From positions 1-24,508 of the IMG/VR virus record IMGVR_UViG_3300039251_000001: a stretch of 24,508 nt of DNA; one strand, 5' to 3'. Below, piece by piece: positions 21,895-24,508 of the stretch. Position numbers and translations under genes: made by a program. Numbering within the stretch: the first letter of the stretch is position 1; each line of letters begins with the position of its first letter. Origin of the DNA: a virus. Below the pieces are notes generated by a model, which saw only the letters and a program-made list of their open reading frames with translations, was not told where the DNA came from and did not search any database.

Positions 21895-22226
21895 GCGCGA
21901 GCCCAGCACGGATCGCACATCTCTTTGAACGGCGCGCCGGGGCATCGGCCCGCGCAACCGCCCTCAAGATGGTACGCACAGCCATCCTGAGCAACGCTTT
22001 CTGCCGCCGCAGCGAGCGCCGCCAGTTCGGGGAGGACGTAGTGATAGGCGGCGAGGGCAACCACGCTGGGATGCGGAATACCATCCTCAGAGGTGTCGGG
22101 GCCTTCGAACAGTTGCGGCTGGTCAGGCGGTCCCAACCAACAGCACCGGCAACCAGCCGAACTAATAACCCACGGGCCTCTCGGCATGGCCGCGTCGAGG
22201 GCGAACAGCTTTTCAGAGGCGTTCAT
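21861..22226 (-). CDS. 121-residue Ea22-like accessory protein
   Basis: Begins MNASEKLFALDAAMPRGPW, a start pattern of small phage Ea22-like proteins. Residues 15-50 hold CRCCWLG, the middle is a helix-rich part (PSVVALAAYHYVLPELAALAAAAE), and the end has HLEGGCAGRCPGAPFKEMCDPCWARAALAALNEKLP in pieces, with six Cys. Metal binding by the Cys-rich end is likely. ATGA overlaps join it to both neighbours. It is a paralogue of the 79-residue protein at 22908-23147, with the same start (MSASSKLLALLAA) and the same last residues. Function unknown. Confidence 0.5.
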   Translation of the reverse strand: MNASEKLFALDAAMPRGPWVISSAGCRCCWLGPPDQPQLFEGPDTSEDGIPHPSVVALAAYHYVLPELAALAAAAESVAQDGCAYHLEGGCAGRCPGAPFKEMCDPCWARAALAALNEKLP

Positions 22227-22447
22227 TCGGGCACGCTCCTCTTCGTGGCGCCACACCCGCAAAGGAGGTAGACGACGGGGTGATAGGACATATTGGCCCA
22301 GTCGGACTCAGTTGTGACCGCTCCAATCCGCCAGTCGTGGACATGAGGTAGCGGGGGAGAGGGAGGCGGTGGGGGATCGGGGGGCCGGTCATTGACAATC
22401 AGGTGCGGATTACGCTCTCGCAGTCTTTCCGTCTCAGCGTCGTTCAT
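22223..22447 (-). CDS. 74-residue protein with Pro-rich linker and CxC motif
   Basis: Begins MNDAETERLRERNPHL, then a proline run (PPDPPPPPSPPLPH), then HVHDWRIGAVTTES and YLLCGCGATKRSVPE. HxHDW followed by CxC about 30 residues later resembles the H/C ligands of small phage zinc ribbons and the insert in the portal. The leader contains GGACGACATGA, part of the start cassette reused by neighbours. Its role is unknown. Confidence 0.5.
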   Translation of the reverse strand: MNDAETERLRERNPHLIVNDRPPDPPPPPSPPLPHVHDWRIGAVTTESDWANMSYHPVVYLLCGCGATKRSVPE

Positions 22448-22453
22448 GTCGTC

Positions 22454-22873
22454 CTACAACGCCGAGAGTTCAGGGTAGTCCGCCTCGACCGCCTCGCGGC
22501 GTATCCGGGCGTCGTGCTCCGCTGCGGCCGCGGAGAGGTCGGCGACTGCGTCGCACGCATCGACGATCACACGAAACAGCGATAGCGGGTACACACCCCA
22601 TCGTTCCTCAGACTGGCAGTCGTTGCATTCGTTCGCGATCTTCGTTAGCGCCTCGAGCAGCGCCGCCACCTGCGCCTCGGCAGCGTCGGCACGAGCCTTC
22701 TCTGCCAATACGCTGTCGGCCAGAAACAGGATGCGATTGGCCTGCCCAAGCTTGTCTGCCTCGGCAGCGTCGAGAGCGGCGAGAACAACAGCCGTGTCGC
22801 AGGCGGGATCTTTGTGGTCAGCGTGTCCCTTGCGGAGCCGCTCTAGCGCGGCGCGGAGTTCAGCATCGTTCAT
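22454..22873 (-). CDS. 139-residue Ea22-like helical accessory protein
   Basis: Begins MNDAELRAALERLRKGHADH with an AGAGGAGACGAC leader, a strong ribosome binding site. The body is mostly helix (ALDAAEADKLGQANRILFLA, AEKARADAAEAQVAALLEALTKIA) with Ala/Glu heptads that predict a coiled coil, followed by CNDCQSEERWGVYP and a closing helix. Two close Cys (CNDC) may hold a metal. Such genes sit in accessory regions of phages and often have no known function. Start MNDAELRA is shared with the gene at 23619-24086. Confidence 0.5.
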   Translation of the reverse strand: MNDAELRAALERLRKGHADHKDPACDTAVVLAALDAAEADKLGQANRILFLADSVLAEKARADAAEAQVAALLEALTKIANECNDCQSEERWGVYPLSLFRVIVDACDAVADLSAAAAEHDARIRREAVEADYPELSAL

Positions 22874-22911
22874 GTCGTCTCCTCTGAGGGGCGCCGCGAA
22901 TACTCGATCAT
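22870..22911 (-). pseudogene. 13-codon remnant of a duplicated gene start
   Basis: Reads MIEYSRRPSEETT and stop. The first 10 codons equal the start of the 111-residue gene at 21529-21864. It overlaps the preceding stop (ATGA) and the following start (ATGA). It is best read as the join left when a copied gene was deleted down to the next ribosome binding site. It could still act as a translational coupler. Confidence 0.55.
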
Positions 22912-22941
22912 GGCAGCTTCTCGTTCAGCGCGGCGAGGGCG
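22881..22941 (-). repeat. 61-bp direct repeat, copy 2
   Basis: Partner of 21834-21894. It covers the end of the 79-residue gene and the 13-codon remnant. Confidence 0.95.
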
Positions 22942-23147
22942 CGACCCTCAGAGCACGGCCACTCTCCGCCGCAATGGCTGCAATAGCCGTTTGTGTCGAA
23001 GTGCAATTCCTCGGTAATTGCGAGGAGCGCCGCTATGGAGGGGAGGGCGTCGAGTACCTGAGCGTTGGCCTCCCATGCGGCCCTGACAGTAGTGCCGTAA
23101 CGTATGGCCGCAAGGAGAGCTAGCAACTTCGATGAAGCGCTCATCAT
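22908..23147 (-). CDS. 79-residue Ea22-like accessory protein, paralogue of 21861-22226
   Basis: Begins MMSASSKLLALLAAIRYG and ends RALAALNEKLP, the same end as the 121-residue paralogue. Between them lie a helix (WEANAQVLDALPSIAALLAITE) and LHFDTNGYCSHCGGEWPCSEG, with CSHCGG and a third Cys, a likely zinc site. The ATG overlaps the upstream stop as ATGA. The shared 3-prime end and flanking repeat show that one of the pair arose by duplication. Function unknown. Confidence 0.5.
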   Translation of the reverse strand: MMSASSKLLALLAAIRYGTTVRAAWEANAQVLDALPSIAALLAITEELHFDTNGYCSHCGGEWPCSEGRALAALNEKLP

Positions 23148-23350
23148 CGCAGCGCCTCCCGTATCAATATCTCGCGGTAGGCAAGTTCCACAGGGCAGGA
23201 GTCACTGTGGCGCACAGCCCAGCCGCCGTGATAGCCCACCGCCCTCAGGCCGCAGATACACTCGACCTTTTGCTCGGCCTCTTCGTATATGTCCTCTGCC
23301 GATCGCGGCACCATGGCCGGTGTGCAATAGACCGTTTGTGCATCGCTCAT
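23144..23350 (-). CDS. 68-residue Cys-rich accessory protein
   Basis: Begins MSDAQTVYCTPAMVPRS with leader GAGGAGACGAC. The helix AEDIYEEAEQKV leads to ECICGLRAVGYHGGWAVRH and SDSCPVELAYREILIREALR. Cys31, Cys33, His and Cys50 form a likely metal site of a kind often seen in small phage proteins. The end is a helix. No named family. Confidence 0.5.
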   Translation of the reverse strand: MSDAQTVYCTPAMVPRSAEDIYEEAEQKVECICGLRAVGYHGGWAVRHSDSCPVELAYREILIREALR

Positions 23351-23359
23351 GTCGTCTCC

Positions 23360-23635
23360 TCATATGTAGGTTGGCTCACGCCAGAATCCCTGGTCCCCGA
23401 ATACGTCCGCCTCATAGTAATCGTGCGACGGGATACCGAGGTCCCAGAGACGACGCCACCAAACGCGGTTCTTCGGGCAGCTAATCGTCGGAACCCAGAC
23501 GTAGAAGCCGGTTGAGGTTCGGCCCCGTTGCCGCTCCCCGCGCACCAAGGGTCCACCACAAGTGCGGCAGTACATCGGCGGCTCCACAAACGTGGCCCCC
23601 TTCAGGCGCTCATACCACTCATCGGGCTCCGCCAT
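23360..23635 (-). CDS. 91-residue zinc-ribbon protein
   Basis: Begins MAEPDEWYERLKGATFVEPP with a very strong leader (GGAGGTGAAGG) that lies inside the end of the upstream gene. MYCRTCGGPLVRGERQ and VPTISCPKNRVWWRRLW supply Cys23, Cys26 and Cys53. The end has several aromatic and acidic residues (SHDYYEADVFGDQGFWREP). Probably a small nucleic-acid or protein binder. Function unknown. Confidence 0.5.
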   Translation of the reverse strand: MAEPDEWYERLKGATFVEPPMYCRTCGGPLVRGERQRGRTSTGFYVWVPTISCPKNRVWWRRLWDLGIPSHDYYEADVFGDQGFWREPTYI

Positions 23636-24086
23636 CCTTCACCTCCCTAGTCAGTTGGATGAGAAGCCGGGCCGCATCGGCGTGGGCGGCACGCGACCGG
23701 ATCTGGTCGAGCCACTTGCCACAATGGGCGCAGAACAGCCGAGGACGACCGGAGTTGAGGGGATCGAACCAAGACCAGCCACGATGGCGGCAAGTGGGAT
23801 GATGAACAACCCATCGGCCCTTCACATTCGTCTCCCTAGTCAGCTCGGCACGGAGGGCGGCGGCGAACTCGCCAGTCGTCTCGGCATCTGTCGCAGCTAG
23901 GACGGCGGGACTATGCAGCGCCGCCGCGATCCGCTCCACTGAAGGCACCTCGGCCGGCTCGACAACCGAGAGGACTTCCTCAAGGTCAGTCAGCCGAACC
24001 TCGACAAACCACTCGCCTGCTCGTTGCGTCAATTGGCCGTCCTTGTGAGGCCGCTTTAGCAGTGCCCGGAGTTCGGCGTCGTTCAT
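23619..24086 (-). CDS. 155-residue accessory protein with Ea22-like start and C-terminal zinc ribbon
   Basis: Starts at the ATG at 24086: MNDAELRALLKRPHKDGQLT. The N-terminal half is helical with acidic turns (LTDLEEVLSVVEPAEVPS, IAAALHSPAVLAATDAE). The end has HHPTCRHRGWSW, then RLFCAHCGKWLDQI, a probable four-ligand zinc ribbon. An earlier Met at 24125 is in frame but lies inside the upstream gene and lacks a leader. The gene overlaps the next one by 17 bases. Function unknown. Confidence 0.5.
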   Translation of the reverse strand: MNDAELRALLKRPHKDGQLTQRAGEWFVEVRLTDLEEVLSVVEPAEVPSVERIAAALHSPAVLAATDAETTGEFAAALRAELTRETNVKGRWVVHHPTCRHRGWSWFDPLNSGRPRLFCAHCGKWLDQIRSRAAHADAARLLIQLTREVKDGGAR

Positions 24087-24090
24087 GTCG

Positions 24091-24255
24091 TCACCAGCCT
24101 CCCCCAACCCAAGAGATGCGGCCATAGCGATCGCAGGAGGTCAGCCCAGACTCGGAGTAGTTATGGTCGAAACGTCGGCAATACCACCGGCGTAGACGGT
24201 CGAGGCGTCGCCGCTTGCGGTCGTAACCGACTTCGAGCTGTTTCTTGAGTCTCAT
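24091..24255 (-). CDS. 54-residue basic protein
   Basis: Begins MRLKKQLEVGYDRKRRRLDR with a GGAGGAAACGAC leader, continues LRRWYCRRFDHNYSE and ends GLTSCDRYGRISWVGGGW. Eleven Arg and four Lys in 54 residues make it strongly basic; two Cys and one His might hold a metal. Overlap with the upstream partial gene (ATGA) supports translation. It may bind nucleic acid. No family is recognised. Confidence 0.5.
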   Translation of the reverse strand: MRLKKQLEVGYDRKRRRLDRLRRWYCRRFDHNYSESGLTSCDRYGRISWVGGGW

Positions 24256-24508
24256 GTCGTTTCCTCCGAAACAGCCTGCTCTGCCAGAGCTACGAGATCT
24301 ACTTTGGCTGGGTCGGCGGGGCAGGCGGCGGCGAAGGCGGCGTAGGCGGCGTTGACGGCAACGAGGGCGGCGTCGGCGTCGAGGGCGGCGGTGGCGGCGT
24401 GGGTGGCGGCGTGGGCGGCGTGGGTGGCGTAGGCGGTGGCGTCGATTTCGACGGCGTTGGCGGCGGCGAAAGTGGCGGACCGATCCTTGCCCGACAGCCA
24501 ACCGTCGG
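24252..24508 (-). CDS. alanine-rich repeat protein (partial, start beyond the right edge)
   Basis: 84 residues are visible before the stop. The centre is a run of short units with Ala-Ala separated by Tyr, His, Thr, Asp or Asn (ATAYATHAAHAATHAATAAL, ALVAVNAAYAAFAAA), followed by VDLVALAEQAVSEETT. This is a typical low-complexity helical repeat found in phage accessory proteins and gives the GGC-rich look of bases 24300-24480. The helix likely packs as a coil or bundle. The gene continues to the right, so length and function cannot be judged. Confidence 0.5.
   Translation of the reverse strand, partial: DGWLSGKDRSATFAAANAVEIDATAYATHAAHAATHAATAALDADAALVAVNAAYAAFAAACPADPAKVDLVALAEQAVSEETT

Noticed and set aside
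24300-24480. GGC-rich block taken as a separate structural repeat
   Set aside because: It is explained by Ala codons of the partial gene read on the minus strand.
1-24508. CRISPR array, tRNA gene, insertion sequence or integrase site
   Set aside because: No regularly spaced repeats, cloverleaf, transposase or integrase motif was found on either strand. The repeats present are paired gene-duplication scars.

Overview
This window is a stretch of a tailed double-stranded DNA phage or prophage (Caudoviricetes). It is GC-rich, and every gene I can support lies on the minus strand, so it reads from right (24508) to left (1). The order small terminase, large terminase, portal, MuF-type head protein, capsid protease, HK97-fold major capsid protein, head-tail connector, gp10-like tail protein is that of a head/packaging module with the start of a tail module. 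The GC content and the GGAGG-type ribosome binding sites point to a high-GC host. An actinobacterial host is plausible but not shown. No integrase, repressor, lysis gene, tRNA or CRISPR array is seen, so lifestyle cannot be decided.

Right part (24508 to about 21350): a cassette of very short accessory genes. Many are Cys-rich, are joined by 4-base start/stop overlaps and reuse the same ribosome-binding-site/start cassette. A 61-bp direct repeat (21834-21894 and 22881-22941) and a 13-codon leftover reading frame show recent duplication and deletion here.

Middle-right part (21362 to 16110): DNA metabolism genes in one tightly overlapped operon. They are a replisome-organiser-like protein with a cluster of repeats and hairpins inside its gene (candidate replication origin), a small unknown protein, an orphan DNA methyltransferase, a Cys-rich microprotein, a PD-(D/E)XK-like nuclease, a one-helix membrane protein, a DUF4406/DUF6378-like protein, an unknown protein, a helix-turn-helix protein, a metallophosphoesterase and a Gp37/Gp68-family three-Cys protein. 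A 157-bp gene-free, less GC-rich stretch (15953-16109) with two TTGACA hexamers separates this operon from the next and may hold a promoter.

Middle part (15952 to 12417): small unknown genes, a 113-bp direct repeat carrying a broken gene copy, then the packaging genes: small terminase, a YkgJ-type Cys-cluster protein, large terminase and a 48-residue protein. Left part (12416 to 1): a portal with an inserted CxxC cluster and a C-terminal ParB-like domain, a zinc-ribbon-like protein, a virion-like protein, a MuF-like head protein, a 46-residue protein followed by its decayed duplicate, a protease-scaffold fusion, the major capsid protein flanked by two strong stem-loops, a structural protein with HGL-type repeats, three tandem paralogous decoration/fibre-like proteins, the head-tail connector, and a truncated gp10-like protein.

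The best candidates for something undescribed are the doubly elaborated portal, the repeat and hairpin cluster inside the replication gene, the tandem triplet of decoration-like proteins, the hairpins bracketing the capsid gene, and three separate duplication scars caught at different stages of decay. All family names come from motif recognition by eye; no database search was made.
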